A DNA stretch of 64,000 nucleotides from Takakia lepidozioides (GCA_030704615.1 CM060734.1:29900042-29964041), one strand, 5' to 3'. Shown: positions 10,190 through 22,351, numbered from the stretch's first letter. A program made the numbers and translations. The notes: generated from the sequence alone by a model not told the origin.

Positions 10190-12012
10190 GGAAGGAAAGA
10201 AGGAGGAGAGGATGTGGCAGAGCCAACGGAGAGTTCAGACTCTCCAACACCATTGCAGTTGAGTTACATGAGTGAAGAAGAAACCCAAGGGCAGAAACTT
10301 GGAGGATGAAAACAGAGAGAAGAAATTGGAAGAGGAAGAGTATAAAGAAGTAGACCCAACAGCTGAGGTTGAGACTACAACTAGGACATCCCAACCTGTT
10401 GGACCTGGATCAAGTGGAGCACTTGGCACAGGCCAACGAAGGTGTCGGCTCAGGGGATCAGGCGGGCTGCCTGGATCTGGCTCTGGGGGACAGGGAGTGT
10501 GGGAAGTAGTGCAACTAGAGCTGGGAATACTGTGAATATCGTGGGGCCAGTAGCAGGGAGTGCTCAGGGGCCACCACTTGGTGGAAGATCACAACTACAA
10601 CAGGTCCTCAAGGACCAGCACCAGCAAGGGTGCCAGCACCTGTCAGTGGGCAGAAGGAAGGGCCACAGATGGTGTTACAACCAACACGGGCAAAACCACC
10701 TTTTCCAATATATTCAGGAAAAGAGGATCCCGATGTACACATTAGCCAATTTGAGCACATATGTATAGTGAACAATGAGAATGGCGATGATGCCAAGATG
10801 AGATTGTTTCCTTGTTCACTTATCAAGAAAGCAAGTGAATGGTATGCAAGATTCCCTGATAATCATTTCATAACCTGGAATGGCTTGAATACAGCATTCC
10901 GAAATAGGTTCAGGACAAGTAAAACTGAGGATGAAGTGTATGAAAGTTTACAACAGTTAAAGCAAAAGAAGCATGAAACTGTTGAGGAGTATATGGAAAG
11001 ATGGAATTGATGATGAAAAAGCTGGCTGCTGTACCAGCACCAGGTTTACAGAAGACTTGGTTTGTGAGTGGACTAAGACCAGAGTTGCAGAAGAAAGTGG
11101 ATATGTTACCCCATAATACAGTGGAGGAGGCATTTGAAACTGCAAACATAATTGAGCAATTGGGAATGCTCAGGAGAGAGAAAAAATGATGAGGACTCTG
11201 AGGATGAGTCAGATGAAGAAGAGGAGCAAGAACTGAAAAGGAAGAGTAAGACAAAGGAGAAGTTGAAGAGGGATAACTATGAGAAAAGATTAGAAGAAAT
11301 CTTGAAGAAGTATGCCACAGAGGCTGCAACACATTGGAGGAAGGTGTTTGGTGTGCAAAGTGCTATAATGAAGGCCATACCACCACTGAATGCCACATGA
11401 AGGAGAAACACTGTACTATCTGTAAATGGATAACCATTCTACTGAGAATTGTTACTACAACAGAAGGACAGCTGCAAGAGAACCTAGGCAAGTAAGGGTG
11501 CATCAAGTGCAGCCCCAGCCAAGAAGAAACACTGATCAGGACCACTATGGTAGGCCTGGTGGTTATAACAATGGCATGGAAGGGAGGGGTAATTCAAGAG
11601 GGAATTACCAAGGAAATTCTAGAGGCAACTATCAGGGTAATCCAAGGGGGAATTACCAGCCAGGGAATCAGGATTACAGAAATAATCGAAGAGCAGACCA
11701 AGGGCGAGGACCCAATGGTGAAGAACTGTGTTACTATTGTAATCAGCCAGGACATCGCAAGGAAGCCTGTTCATTCTGGATTAGACACCAGAATGAGATG
11801 AGAGCTCCTGTGAATGAGGGCCCAGTGGTGGCAGCTCACATGGTTAGGCCATGTGTTGTACCAGAAGTAAGTACAATGATAGTAACAAGAAGCAAAGCCA
11901 AACTAATACCTCCAGTAGTTGAGGAAGATGATGATAATGAAGATGGCAGTGATATGCCTAAAGATGATGCTTGGAGAGATGAGAAGGAACTGCAGGAAGT
12001 GGCAGATACATA
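10190..12012 (+). pseudogene. gag: Element 1 gag (capsid and nucleocapsid)
   Basis: Structural protein of a Ty3/gypsy retrotransposon. An acidic Gly/Ser/Thr-rich linker leads to the Retrotrans_gag-type capsid region (ASEWYARFPD, TWNGLNTAFRNRF, KHETVEEYM) at about 10.83-11.0 kb. A Glu-rich stretch and an Arg/Gly/Asn-rich region with NYQGN repeats precede a CCHC zinc knuckle, CYYCNQPGHRKEAC, near 11.73 kb. Frame breaks occur near 11005, 11160 and 11400. The antisense copy at 22.35 kb reads through the 11005 break, so that one is a lesion of this copy. Confidence 0.85.
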
Positions 12013-12076
12013 AGGGAAATGCAGAAGAATGACTGATTCCTGTGGCAGATTCCTCTGATTCTGATGGAGAAGAAGA

Positions 12077-13099
12077 ATGAGTGAGGATGAAAGGAAGAAA
12101 GAAGTTGCAGACATGCAAAGTAATGAAGGGACTTTGGCTGAAGTAATATGCCAGACCAAAGCAGAGATTACCATTGGACAACTATTGGCTGTGGCACCTT
12201 ATTGTAGACACAGGCTGTATCAAGCAATCAATCGAACTGCCCAGGAGACAGGAAACACAGACCTGAACAGCAAGGTGACCAGTTATAATGTGAAGCCGGA
12301 AGGGCGAGAAACAGTCATGGACTTTGATGATTCTATGCCAGTAATCCAATTGAGAATTGGAAGCACAGAACTAACTGATGTACTGATAGATGGAGGCTCT
12401 GGAGTAAATATCATGACAGACCAATTAAGGAAGAAGCTTGTTCTAAGTAACATGAAACCAGCCCCATTTACAGTAACAATGGCAGATCAAAGAAGTGTAC
12501 AGCCATTGGGATTAATAAGTGGAGTTAAGATACAGATACAGAAGATGATCTTTATGATCACAGTAACTATGTTGAAGATGGATGAAGTCATGGAGGCTTA
12601 CTCCTTATTATTGGGACGTCCGTGGCTGAAACAGGCCAGGGTATTCCATGACTGGAATTCTCAGTTACTAACTGTGCATAATGGGATGCACGAGATACAA
12701 ATTACCACTAAGACATCTAGTAGATTACCTGCTACAAGAAGACCTCGAGGGGTCAGAGAGTATGACTGGAGGGGAGGACTGGATGAAGAGCAGGAAGCTA
12801 CCCTGTTCGCTGCACACCCAGAGTGGGAGCAGGTTGCAGAGATGTGGCTGGAAGGCCTAAGTTGTTTAAGAGGTATCTGCTGTGGTGTAGTGTCAGCAAC
12901 ACCAATTGAAGAGGAAACCAGCAGTTATCCATCACATTTCTATGAAGAAAGAGAAGGAGAAATGGAAATCCTAGAGGAACCAGCCATTGTGAGTTTACAG
13001 GATGGAGTGGTGACTGGTTGGACAATCATAGCTGATGAGCAAGTGAGGGAAGTGAATGTGGGAACTGAAGAGGAACCGAGGATGGTGAATAGGAGCTGA
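12077..13099 (+). CDS. pol (PR): Element 1 aspartic protease region of pol
   Basis: A 340-codon frame carries the retropepsin-type site VLIDGGSGVNIM about 110 residues in, with a downstream LLLGRPWLKQA segment as in Ty3/gypsy proteases that process Gag-Pol. The active-site triad is D-G-G rather than the common D-T/S-G, a variant also seen in some plant retroelements. The C-terminal third is an acidic linker toward RT, and the frame closes at a TGA just before the RT segment opens in another frame. Confidence 0.85.
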   Translation: MSEDERKKEVADMQSNEGTLAEVICQTKAEITIGQLLAVAPYCRHRLYQAINRTAQETGNTDLNSKVTSYNVKPEGRETVMDFDDSMPVIQLRIGSTELTDVLIDGGSGVNIMTDQLRKKLVLSNMKPAPFTVTMADQRSVQPLGLISGVKIQIQKMIFMITVTMLKMDEVMEAYSLLLGRPWLKQARVFHDWNSQLLTVHNGMHEIQITTKTSSRLPATRRPRGVREYDWRGGLDEEQEATLFAAHPEWEQVAEMWLEGLSCLRGICCGVVSATPIEEETSSYPSHFYEEREGEMEILEEPAIVSLQDGVVTGWTIIADEQVREVNVGTEEEPRMVNRS

Positions 13100-13100
13100 T

Positions 13101-13456
13101 TTGGAGCCAGAATTCTTTGAAGAAGCTAAGAGTTTGTTCATCAAATACAGAGATGTATTTGCTTGGAGCTACGAGGATCTAAAAGGGATACCACCTGAAA
13201 TCTATCAGCATAAGATTGAACTGGAACTAGGGTCAGTACCAATCAAGCAAGCAAGGTACATAATGAATCCCAACTATGCACAGAAGGTTGGAGAAGAGAT
13301 CAAGAAGTTGGCTGAGGCTAAGTTTATATACCCGATAGAGTATACGACTTGGTTGTCACCCATTGTGATAGTTCCTAAGAAGAATGGGAAACTAAGAGTT
13401 TGTGTGAACTATAAGAAGTTGAATGCTTGCACGAAGAAAGATCATTTTCCTTTACC
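13101..13456 (+). pseudogene. pol (RT): Element 1 reverse transcriptase, 5' part
   Basis: RT fingers/palm start of a Ty3/gypsy element: PIKQARYIMNP, LSPIVIVPKKNGKLRVCVNY, and KLNACTKKDHFPLP. The frame is broken directly after FPLP by an inserted element and resumes at 15550 with FTEAVLD. The copy is therefore disrupted. Confidence 0.92.
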
Positions 13457-14148
13457 TGTAGTGTGAAAAGAAGGGGCGTGAATCCCCTTCTGTATAATTC
13501 TAATTGTGCTCCCCTCCATTCTAAGCGGAGCAAAAGAAAGATACGTTCTTCTAGTCTGTCCAACTGTCGTCACTTGGCTGTGGGTTTCCCTCAGGTCCTT
13601 CGTGATCAGAGTTCAAGCAATCCTCATCCACGCCGCAGCGGAAGAGAAGACATGGATGGGGAGTCAATTTGTTGTTCACTCTTGGTTCTACCTTTTACAC
13701 AACATCCCCTACCTGCAGGTACAGCACCAGCCCTGCTGCCATGATGTATTCAGCGATGCAATCAGCCCTATGTCAGTGATGAAACACTGCCCTTGTGGGC
13801 AGTTCCCTTAGTCAGCAACACGTCGGAAGCCCCTTTCAATTTGTAATGAGAGCTCGGTCTAGGTGGATGGGCAACTCAGATCTGCCATGGACTGCAGGCC
13901 CACTAGTTTGACCATTCAGGGTTCATGTCTTCTTGACCTTACCTCTCCTTTTTATCCATCTCTCATCACCCTTTCTCCCTCTTTCACTTTTTCTTTCTCT
14001 CACTCTCTTTTTCTCCTTTGTGTGTGATTCCCTCACTTTTCCACAACAACACGTCTACAATGCAATGCAATGCACATCCAGCTAGGCATCCAGTGCTTCC
14101 ATCATTGAAGTCAACCTCTGTCACACGAGATATGATCTGCCCTTCCGT

Positions 14149-14187
<39 letters not shown>

Positions 14188-15549
14188 ATGACTGGTCCTT
14201 GCTCTGCCCTTCTCTCAGTGGATGCATTTGGCCAAGGTGCTTCACAACCCTTCTACAGATCTCAAATCACACCCCTGTCAGCTCTCTTTTTCTCCTCAAC
14301 TGCGAACTTCAGTCATTCAATGTTTGGAACACCTCTACAAATCAGATCCACACCCCAAAACAGTATTGACCTTCCTTCCCATCCACATCATCCCTTCTCA
14401 AGGTTCTAGCATCCAGGACCGCCTTGTTTTGCTGGCTGAAGACACAAAAATAAGGAAAAGGAACACAACAACAGCAACCATCCTAACCCTGAGATGAGAT
14501 ATCCCTGTCCCCTCTCATTTTCCTAATGACAGTGAAACAACAGGTGCATCCATCTCCACACCATCCTGGTTTGAATTCCAGTGCCTTCATTCCATTCTCC
14601 AAAAGCTCTCTACTCCTCACATTTCTGTCCCTTTCGATAGAAACAAGAGACAGTTCCAAAAACTTCACACATTCATTCCTAAGTGCCAAAAAAAGGAAGC
14701 CAACACTCTTCGAACTTATCTGTCTTATACTCATTGAAGCGGTGGGTCTGCCTGTCAAGAAGGCACCTTGTCATCTCCCTCGTCAGCCATTTCTGACGTT
14801 TCTTCTTATCGTGATTCCAGTCCTCATTAAGGCATGACGGCTCTGCTTCAGCTGCTGGCACATCCTTGTGCCTGCCAACCTCTACCCTATCCTTCTTCAT
14901 GTGCATTTCTTCCCTATGAAGTGATCTGGTCCTACAGCTCTAAAACAGACAGCAGCTACAAGATTTGATCATAGACAACCTGAGGCGCTATACACACCAG
15001 CCTGCACTTCTCATCCCCCAACACCTGCTGAGCCGCTCTATCTCCTCATTAATGTGCTCATCAAGACAATGGCGACAGCAGTGGTGCACCGCCCTTATCA
15101 CAAACCTGATCCCTCAGGTTTGATCATTGCTTACGTAGAAGGCGGCACCGCTTCTTCTTGCACAGAAAGCCAAGCAGGAGCTCTTAACGTTTCTCTTTAA
15201 AGCAAGCTGATACCCTTTGCGTAGGTGGAACTTTCTCAGATATCCTGTGCTGCCAACACCACTGCAGCAGCTGCGAAAAGATGCACGCACTCTTCCCCTT
15301 CGAATTTCACATCCTGCTTCTAGGGTTCAACATCATGGATGAAAATCATTCATCCTAGGGATGAAAAAGGTGCATGTCATAACCTAGCCATATTTTGTTC
15401 TTGGCAGATCAATAGCATAGTTTTTCCATGGAATTACCTCAAGTTATGGACAATTCCTCCCCTTCATTAGCACGAAGGGCACTCCCTTTGTAGTAGTGCC
15501 GAAACCTGATGCCAACCTTTCACTGTTACTCCCCTGCATTCACACTACA
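13457..15549. mobile_element. 2.09-kb TIR insertion within RT
   Basis: The insert starts TGTAGTGTGAA and ends with its inverse TTCACACTACA, an 11-bp terminal inverted repeat. It is flanked by the 4-bp duplication TACC (13453-13456 and 15550-15553), and removing it restores the RT motif order exactly. TGTNR termini with a 4-bp duplication resemble Ginger-type DNA transposons, which is inference. No long transposase ORF is seen, so it is likely non-autonomous. It holds a (CT)n run near 14153-14186 and, near its right end, a short stretch translating as TPFVVVPKPDA that looks like RT debris. Confidence 0.8.
14153..14186. repeat. (CT)n microsatellite
   Basis: An uninterrupted CT dinucleotide run of about 30 bases inside the inserted element. 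Confidence 0.9.
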
Positions 15550-16219
15550 TACCATTCACAGAAGCAGTATTGGACACTGTGGCAGGCCATGAGATGTACT
15601 CATTCATGGATGGCTTCAGTGGTTATAATCAAGTGCAAGTGGCAGAAGAAGACCAGGGAAAGACAACTTTCATAATAGACTGGGGTGCTTATGCATACAA
15701 AGTCATGCCCTTTGGACTTTGTAATGCACCAGCAACCTTTCAGAGAGTGATAAGTGAATCTTTTCATGAGTATCTGGATGATTTCATGCAGGTATTCTTG
15801 GATAATTTCAGTGTGTATAGCTCTAAGAATGAGCACTTGCATAAGTTGGAGTTATGTCTGGCTAGATGCAGAATGAGAGGTCTGGGCCTGAATCCAGAGA
15901 AGTGTACTTTCTGTGTGAACTCATGGGTGCTTCTGGGACACATTGTGTGTAAGAGGGACTTCTTGTGGATCCCAGGAAGACAAAGGCCATTAAAGCCTCT
16001 CCACCACCAGTAAATGTTAAGAGTCTAAGGAGATTCCTTGGGCAAACCAGTTATTACAGAAGATTTGTCAAAAGGTATGCACAGATAGCAGCACCATTGA
16101 GCAAGCTTTTGAAGAAAGATGTAGTGTTTGCATGGACAGCTGAATGTCAACAGGCTTTTGAGGAACTTACATTGTCAGTAACAACTACACCTGTGCTGAT
16201 TAACCTCACTGGCATGTAG
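15550..16219 (+). pseudogene. pol (RT): Element 1 reverse transcriptase, 3' part
   Basis: Continuation of RT after the insertion: AGHEMYSFMDGFSGYNQV, MPFGLCNAPATFQR, then the catalytic box reads VFLDNFSVYS, where the second Asp of the usual Y/F-x-D-D is Asn. LGLNPEKCTF and LLGHIV follow, then a frame change near 15965 into the connection region (RRFLGQTSYYRRFVK). The lost catalytic Asp and frameshift mean this copy cannot make active RT. Confidence 0.92.
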
Positions 16220-16676
16220 TATTTCATGTTCACTGTGATGCCTCAGGAGAAGCGTTGGGAGCGGTGTTAGCCCAGAATGTTACAGGAAATATAGATTCAC
16301 CTGTGTACTATGCCAGCAGGTTGATGAACAGTGCTGAAAGGAACTATAGCACAACTGAAAGAGAAGCACTGGCAATGATTTATGCAGTCAAGAAATTTAG
16401 GCATTACCTATCGGGAAGAAAGTTTATGTTTAATGTGGATCACCAGGCTCTGATATATCTGGTGAACAAACCTTTGATAAGTGGAAGGATAGTGAGGTGG
16501 TTAATAATCTTGCACGAGTTTGAGTTCAAAGTTGTTTACAAGCCTGGCCGTTTGCATCTTGTGGCAAATCATTTGCCACGACTAACAACAGGAGAAGCCG
16601 CCACAGGAGTAGACGATCAGTTACCTGATGCGAGTTTATTTGTAATGGAGGTGCAAGGAAGTGCAGATGAATGTTA
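16220..16676 (+). CDS. pol (RH): Element 1 RNase H domain of pol
   Basis: Ty3/gypsy RNase H: VHCDASGEALGAVLAQ (first Asp), TTEREALAMIYAVKKFRHYL (Glu) and FNVDHQALIYL (Asp), followed by IVRWLIILHEFEFKVVYKPG. The frame starts one base shifted from the RT part near 16215. Confidence 0.92.
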
Positions 16677-17996
16677 GATTGGCAGTGGCCAATCAAATAC
16701 TACCTTACTCATGGTCAGTGCCCACCTAGTTATGGTAAGGAGCAAAGGAAGAGAATCGCTATCAAGGCTCTACCTTATACTATGGTAGGAGGCAGAATGT
16801 ATAAGCTAGGACCTGATGGAGTACTTAAACGATGCTTGTATCACCATGAAGTAAATAAAGTTTTGGAGGAAGTTCATAAAGTGGCTGGAGGTCATTTTGG
16901 AGAAGAGACTACCAGTAGGAAGATACTACTGGCAGGTTACTGGTGGCCTACTTTGTTCAAAGATGTACACAAGTATTGTCAGAGTTTGTGATGAATGTCA
17001 GAGGCTAGGACCTTTGCAGAGATCTGGGAAGATGGCTTTGCATCCTACATGCCTACGGAACCATTTCAGAAATGGGGACTAGACTTTGTTGGACCAATTA
17101 ACCCACCAGCCAAGAATACACAGAACATGTACATAATTACAGCCACTGATTATACTACGAAGTGGGTGGAAGCTAAAGCTTTGAGGGACAACACAGCCAG
17201 TCCACAGCAAGGTTCCTGTATGAGAACATACTTACACGATTTGGATGTCCCTTGGAATTTATCAGTGATCAGGGAAGTCACTTCATTAATGAGACCATTG
17301 AACTATTGACTAAAGAGTTCATGATTGTGCATAGGAAGAGTACAACATATTACCCACAGGGTAATGGGCAGGCAGAGGCTACCAACAAATACTATGTACT
17401 ATCTTGGCTAAGATAGTCAATGCAAACAGAACGGATTGGGATACAAAGTTGCTGACAGCTTGTGGTCATACAGGACTTCATATAAAGTCACCACTAAGTA
17501 TACACCATTCCAATTAGTTTATGGTATGGAAGCTTACTTCCAGTGGAATTCCTGTTACCTACCATGAGAACGGAATGGGGAAAGAGAATGGAATTGGAAG
17601 ATTCAATTAAGATGAGGAAACATGAATTATACCATGTGGAAGAAGTACGTGCTGATGCAGCTGATAACATGACCAGAATTCAGATGAAGAGAAAGGAACA
17701 GTTTTGATGAAGGCAAGTTAAAGACTTTTAAGACGGAAGATTTGGTTCTCTGGTTGCAGAAGAAGGGAAAGATTAAAGCTTCTAAGCTTAAATCACCATG
17801 GAAAGGACCTTATGTCATACAGAAGATGTATGATAACAACACCGCCATGTTACAAACCATTAACAAAGAGATGCTGGGAAGAGTCAATGCCAATAAGTTG
17901 AAGGGGTACAGTGGTATCCATGACAAACCATTGCAGCATGATTTGCATGTTGAAACGCTAGAGCAGTCACGGGCTGCGCCAGTGATACCAACGTAG
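16671..17996 (+). pseudogene. pol (IN): Element 1 integrase
   Basis: The HHCC zinc region (EVHKVAGGHFGEE through CDECQRLGP), the core with GLDFVGPI (D), ISDQGSHF (D) and NGQAEATNK (E), and a C-terminal GPY-type motif (KSPWKGPYVIQ) are all visible, giving a D-D-E integrase without an obvious chromodomain. Frame changes near 16985, 17205, 17310, 17390 and 17705 break it. The reverse copy at 47.8-48.98 kb is homologous and breaks at different points. Confidence 0.9.
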
Positions 17997-18044
17997 TATG
18001 GAGCACTTGTCGCTAGGCCGAGCGTATATGACCAGGGCGGACAG

Positions 18045-18320
18045 TACAAGGGCGACACAGCCTATCACAGCCATCACAGTGTGGCACAACCTATCACAGC
18101 CCAAACGGCCAACACCTATCAACAGCACGGCCCAACACAGCCTATCACAGCCCCATCACAATATCAGCCTATCACAACCCATCACAGCGTGACACAACCT
18201 ATCACAACCTACCACAGTGCGACACAGCCTATCACAGCTTACCACAATGCGACACAGCCTATCACAGCGTACCACAGTATGACACAGCCTGTCACAGCTC
18301 GACACAGCCTACTGGGGTTA
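18045..18320. repeat. CACAGCC/TATCACAGC minisatellite after integrase
   Basis: Degenerate tandem units of about 9-10 bases of the form CACARCCTAT. They stay open in one frame as TQPITAYHS-like repeats. Element 3 has a matching block at about 47490-47590 in the same relative place. Confidence 0.9.
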
Positions 18321-18369
18321 CACAATCCATAGGATCAGTGACAGGTGGACATGGGTTAACATCCGGAGA

Positions 18370-18852
18370 GTGGCCGGCGGAAAAGGGGACGGAGGCCACG
18401 TTAAAATAGACACGTGGACGCCAGGGCGAGACACACAGCCGGACATGGAGTGCAAAGCCAAGTGTCATCAAGGAAGAACAAAATTGGCCGTCAAGTACCT
18501 ACCCGACACATTAACTTATTATGGGCCCATTAATGCATACAGGGAAAGGGTAACGGAACCCTTTAAAAGTACCGAAAAGCAAAAACCATGTCACATGTGC
18601 TATCCTAGTGGACAGTCCAGAGTGGAAAATCCATGGAAGGAAATTAAATCTAAAATCCAGTCACAGCAGTTACAGCCAATCATAAGCACGAAGCAAGATC
18701 AAGAAATTGGAGGGATTTTAAGCGCAAGATTCGGCGTCGTTCCAAGTAACGGCGTCTCGACGGGACAGACCATCAATGCTATAGCTTTGAAGCTATGGAG
18801 GACTAACAGACTATACGCTCGCGATACTACTTACGCAGTGGCACGGGGATAG
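18370..18852 (+). pseudogene. Element 1 accessory zinc-knuckle ORF (decayed)
   Basis: This is homologous to the longer frame in element 3 (46.8-47.7 kb, minus). In element 3 the motif CHMCYPSGHSKWEC fits a CCHC zinc knuckle; here the same place reads CHMCYPSGQSRVEN, losing the His and last Cys. A second Cys-rich stretch lies upstream only in element 3. The role is unknown; a nucleic-acid-binding accessory protein encoded after integrase is an inference. Confidence 0.5.
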
Positions 18853-19008
18853 AAGAACAGAGAGTATCTTTTCTCTTAATCGATGCTTGCAAGCCCCGCA
18901 TGCTTACAAGAAATTACCCGTAGCATTGTGGCAACCATACGTTTATGCTTTGTGCCTTGGCAGGCATTTCTTCAATTGTTTACAGCCAAAACCTTCTGTG
19001 GGTCTAGA

Positions 19009-19990
19009 ATGAAGAGAGTGAGAGGAATGGAAGAAATAATGGTGAAGAGCACCACAATCCTGCAGAAACAAACGATTGCTACTCCACAGGCAGTACAGTT
19101 ACTGAAGGAGCTGCGATTAGAAGGATTGCAAAGCAAAAATTGGACATTGCACCATAGGCAGTACATGTTACAATTCTTGCAGAACTTTGAACCTAGGACA
19201 GGAGCAACAACGGTGAAGGGAGTTGAATTAGAAGTTACTCCCTATACCTACATCAATTGTTTGAATTGCCATCAGGTCAGGTGCATGTGGAGGAGCACAG
19301 GGCAAGACTGCAAATAGGGGACTTATTCCAAGAAGGGTTTCTTTAAAACTCAGGTTATGCTTGTACCAAGGGCCGTGTACCTAGGGCTAAGGGAGGTAGG
19401 CCAGGTATTGAACGTTCTATTTGCCATGAAACAGAACCAACAGTATTTGAGCAGATCCTTCACAGAGGAAATACTCAAAGCCCTTAGAGGATAAGAGGTA
19501 GCATGGGCGGACATAATGTACAACGGACTGGTAGAGGAGATGAAGGATTACAAGGCACTGCCGCAAAGTCTCCTATCATAGTGTCTGGGCCAATCATTAC
19601 ACAAATTATTCTAGACTCGTGCATACTTGATGCGAGAGAAAGGAAGGAGATGTGAGTGTTTGAGACAGCAACCACTGCCATAGAAGAGCAAGGTTCTTCC
19701 ACAAGGTGAAGGGGGATTGGCAGAGCATCACAACACCTAGAGGTAGAGGAAGCAATCACATTAGAAACAGAACCATTGGCTACGAGACAGCCAGAGAAGA
19801 AGTTACTCATACTCTTGTGCAAGGGGGCACAACAGCACAAGAGAGTGGGGTACAAACACGCAACCTGTGGAAGAGAACAAGGTTACTTCAGTATCACAGC
19901 CATCACAGCCAGATATCGGCTTGTCACAGAGTTACCACAAATTGTCCATGCAGTTCCACCACAAATAATTGATTTGGAGAAAGAAGGGTT
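19009..19990 (+). pseudogene. Element 1 accessory ORF X (plant-transposon-protein-like)
   Basis: It starts ATG with MKRVRGMEEIMVKSTT, then LQKQTIATPQAVQLL, then FLQNFEPRTGATTVKGVELEVTP. The VKGV-x-TP pattern followed in element 3 by LQQLFELPSG resembles the 'putative plant transposon protein' domain found with plant retroelements; this is a tentative family match. Breaks include stops near 19314, 19490 and 19651. It is encoded in the same direction as pol here, but in the opposite direction in element 3. Confidence 0.5.
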
Positions 19991-20019
19991 AGATATCCCC
20001 ACTACAGAATAGGTGGTGG

Positions 20020-21580
20020 CAGAAATTGAGAAGGGGGACCTTCTCTATGAAAATTCTGGTTTGTCAGGGAAACAGTGACTCCGGAGTGCAGCGGTTGTCC
20101 AGGGGAAACCCTGCTATTGTTGTAATACCCACACCTCTGACGGAGGTACCACAGGTAGAATGCCAAGACACTGCAGCACCTGTAGCGGATGAGGTGGTTT
20201 CAGGAAGAAAATCTGGTGGGGCAATGGCCTGAATGGTTCGTGAGGCTCACACTGTTGAGGATCAGGAGAAATCAGCAAGCTCACCATGATGACCCTCAAC
20301 AGGCCATGCTTATGAGTTCCATAACCAGGACACTTAATTTGTTGGGCACTTATGTCAAATCCCATGTTCCAACTACCCAATTGGCAGCTTTGAGGGAGGA
20401 ACTCAGGAAGGAGTTTGAAGCTCGACTTGCCACTGATGTGCAAACAAGGTCGATGAGGAGGTCACTCTCAAGATCAAGCAAGACTTAGAGAGTACAGACT
20501 GCTTTGCAATTGGCCAAGGAACATTGATTGAGGCAGGCCTCGCGCAGACCAGTTTGCACGAAGCACATAAGCAACGCATACCAAATGCAGGTGAAGCATG
20601 AAAGCAAGTTGCAAGAATGAATGCACTATATACGGAGTTGCAGACGTAACATGACAGGGACAGTGCATGACAGGATGGCCATACAATGTGCTACACTCAC
20701 AACTACGCTTGAGCAAACTACATTAGAAGTTAACAACCAAGCGGAAAAGATGTATAAAGGCACAGACAGATAATGTCGAGCAGACAAATCATTATTGATA
20801 TGATGAGAATACAATCTGTCGCAATGAGAATACTTTCAAGCAATACAGGCAGGTTGAAGCTACCCAAGAGAGGTACATCCTGGAATTGCAACAAACGCTC
20901 ATGTCCAATAGAAATGAACTCTCTGTGGCTAACAAGGCTTGGAAGGAGGCCAATAATATGGCTGCTGCCTATGCGAGTTTGGTTGAACCTCATGCGAAGC
21001 GCATGGAGGCTTTACAGCAGCAGTTAGATATGTACAAACTCAGAGAGGAGCAGACTCTCAGAGGTACCACAACCAACTTGGTGGATAACCACCTTCTGCA
21101 GGTCTGGTTAGCACAAGGACGGTGGAAGGCAAAGCACCACGGAAGCTCACCCAAGGCGAGATGAATGAGCTCAGACTGCAGGTGCAGAACATTGCCACAA
21201 CTACTATAGACAATGTCTATAGTAGAATAGCGGAGTTACAGGAAGATGTAGACGGCCTGCAGACTCAGGTGGAGGACCTCACTTCAAATATCGAACAGAG
21301 AGTTTTTTATCTGAGGAGCAGCTAATGGCTTCTTATTTACAAGCCAGAACTCTAGCTTTTCAGTCTTCTTCGCAGGGGTTGCAGGAGATGCCAGTGGTGC
21401 AAGAGCCAGTGCTACCAATACCACAACAAGTGACTGTGCCAGTAGCTGACCCAATTGTTACTACAGCCACACCACAGCCGCCACAACCTGAGGTATGGGG
21501 GGATGCTGCTTTCAACCCACCTAAAACTACCTTACACGGGAGTACAGTCGGGCTATGATAATGCCCTTCAACCAAATTCC
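20020..21580 (+). pseudogene. Element 1 accessory coiled-coil ORF Y
   Basis: A broken frame homologous to the minus-strand ORFs at 43.3-45.4 kb. Segments in order: MSSITRTLNLLGTYVKSH, a long heptad-rich stretch (ALREELRKEFEAR, YASLVEPHAKRMEALQQQLD), then AELQEDVDGLQTQVEDL and EVWGDAAFNPPKT. It ends abruptly after IPIVLDLAW, where the sequence jumps into the LTR CACAGCC block, so the C-terminal third present in element 3 is deleted. A TAG at 20010-20012, just upstream, replaces a CAG codon of element 3. Function unknown. Confidence 0.5.
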
Positions 21581-21619
21581 AATTGTGTTGGATTTGGCTT
21601 GGAATTTAGTCCTCCGCAG

Positions 21620-22186
21620 CCAAACACAGTCGCACAGCCAGTCACAGCCCGTCACAATTTCACACAGCCAGTCACAGCTTGACACAGCTGTCACGACCAT
21701 AGGGTAACGGAGAGCAGGACAGGGAACGACTGTGGGGAACAACACTTGCAAATGGAACATGTTAGTTCACGGACGACGGTTAGTGAGGGAAACGGTTAGA
21801 GCCACGGGTAGGAAGATGAAGGGAGAAGAAGGGATTTTGGAGGGGAGGATGATTATTCTTGGGAGCAGTTCTGGGTTCATGGTTATGCATGAGAGGGGAT
21901 CGGGCGGAGAGCAAGAACGGAAGCAAAGATGGAGAGCACGGTGACGGAGGAGAGATGATTAGTAGATGCTTGTTATATGCAAAGCTGTAGTGATATTGTA
22001 GAGCAGATTAGAGACACAATGGCTTCGGCCTGATACCTGATAAATCATAATCTGATACTTATACGATACAATCACACTGTGTAGAGAGATCTGAGTGAAG
22101 CTGTGGAATGAATTGATGAGTTGATGGAATCCGATAGATTGATGAAGCAAACTGATACTTAATTATCAATGGTAAGGTAGCTAACA
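21620..22186 (+). mobile_element. Element 1 right LTR (5' truncated)
   Basis: Second forward LTR copy, matching 8489-9078 and ending CTAACA. It begins in CACAGCC repeats directly joined to ORF Y sequence, so the LTR start and 3' internal end are deleted. It is followed by the family's 5' internal sequence, so it also serves as the left LTR of the next, rearranged copy. Confidence 0.75.
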
Positions 22187-22350
22187 TGAATGCGGAAAGG
22201 GAAACAAATAGGAAACACCCCCATGATACACTAGCTGTAGGTCATGACTGATTGTTCTGCGTGGGCTGAGTACTTAGAGATTTCCAACTCTTCTATCTTG
22301 GAGTTTCCGCCTCGGATAGCGAAGGGATGGGTGAGTAAAAGCTGCGCGAC
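22187..22350 (+). mobile_element. 5' internal stub of a second retroelement copy
   Basis: It repeats the sequence just after the left LTR of element 1 (from CATGATACACTAG to GGGTGAGTAAAAG) and then stops abruptly at a junction with antisense gag. Confidence 0.8.
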
Positions 22351-22351
22351 A

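Noticed and set aside
18081-18332. TQPITAYHS-repeat protein
   Set aside because: A translation of the CACAGCC minisatellite, open only because the repeat lacks stops in that frame.
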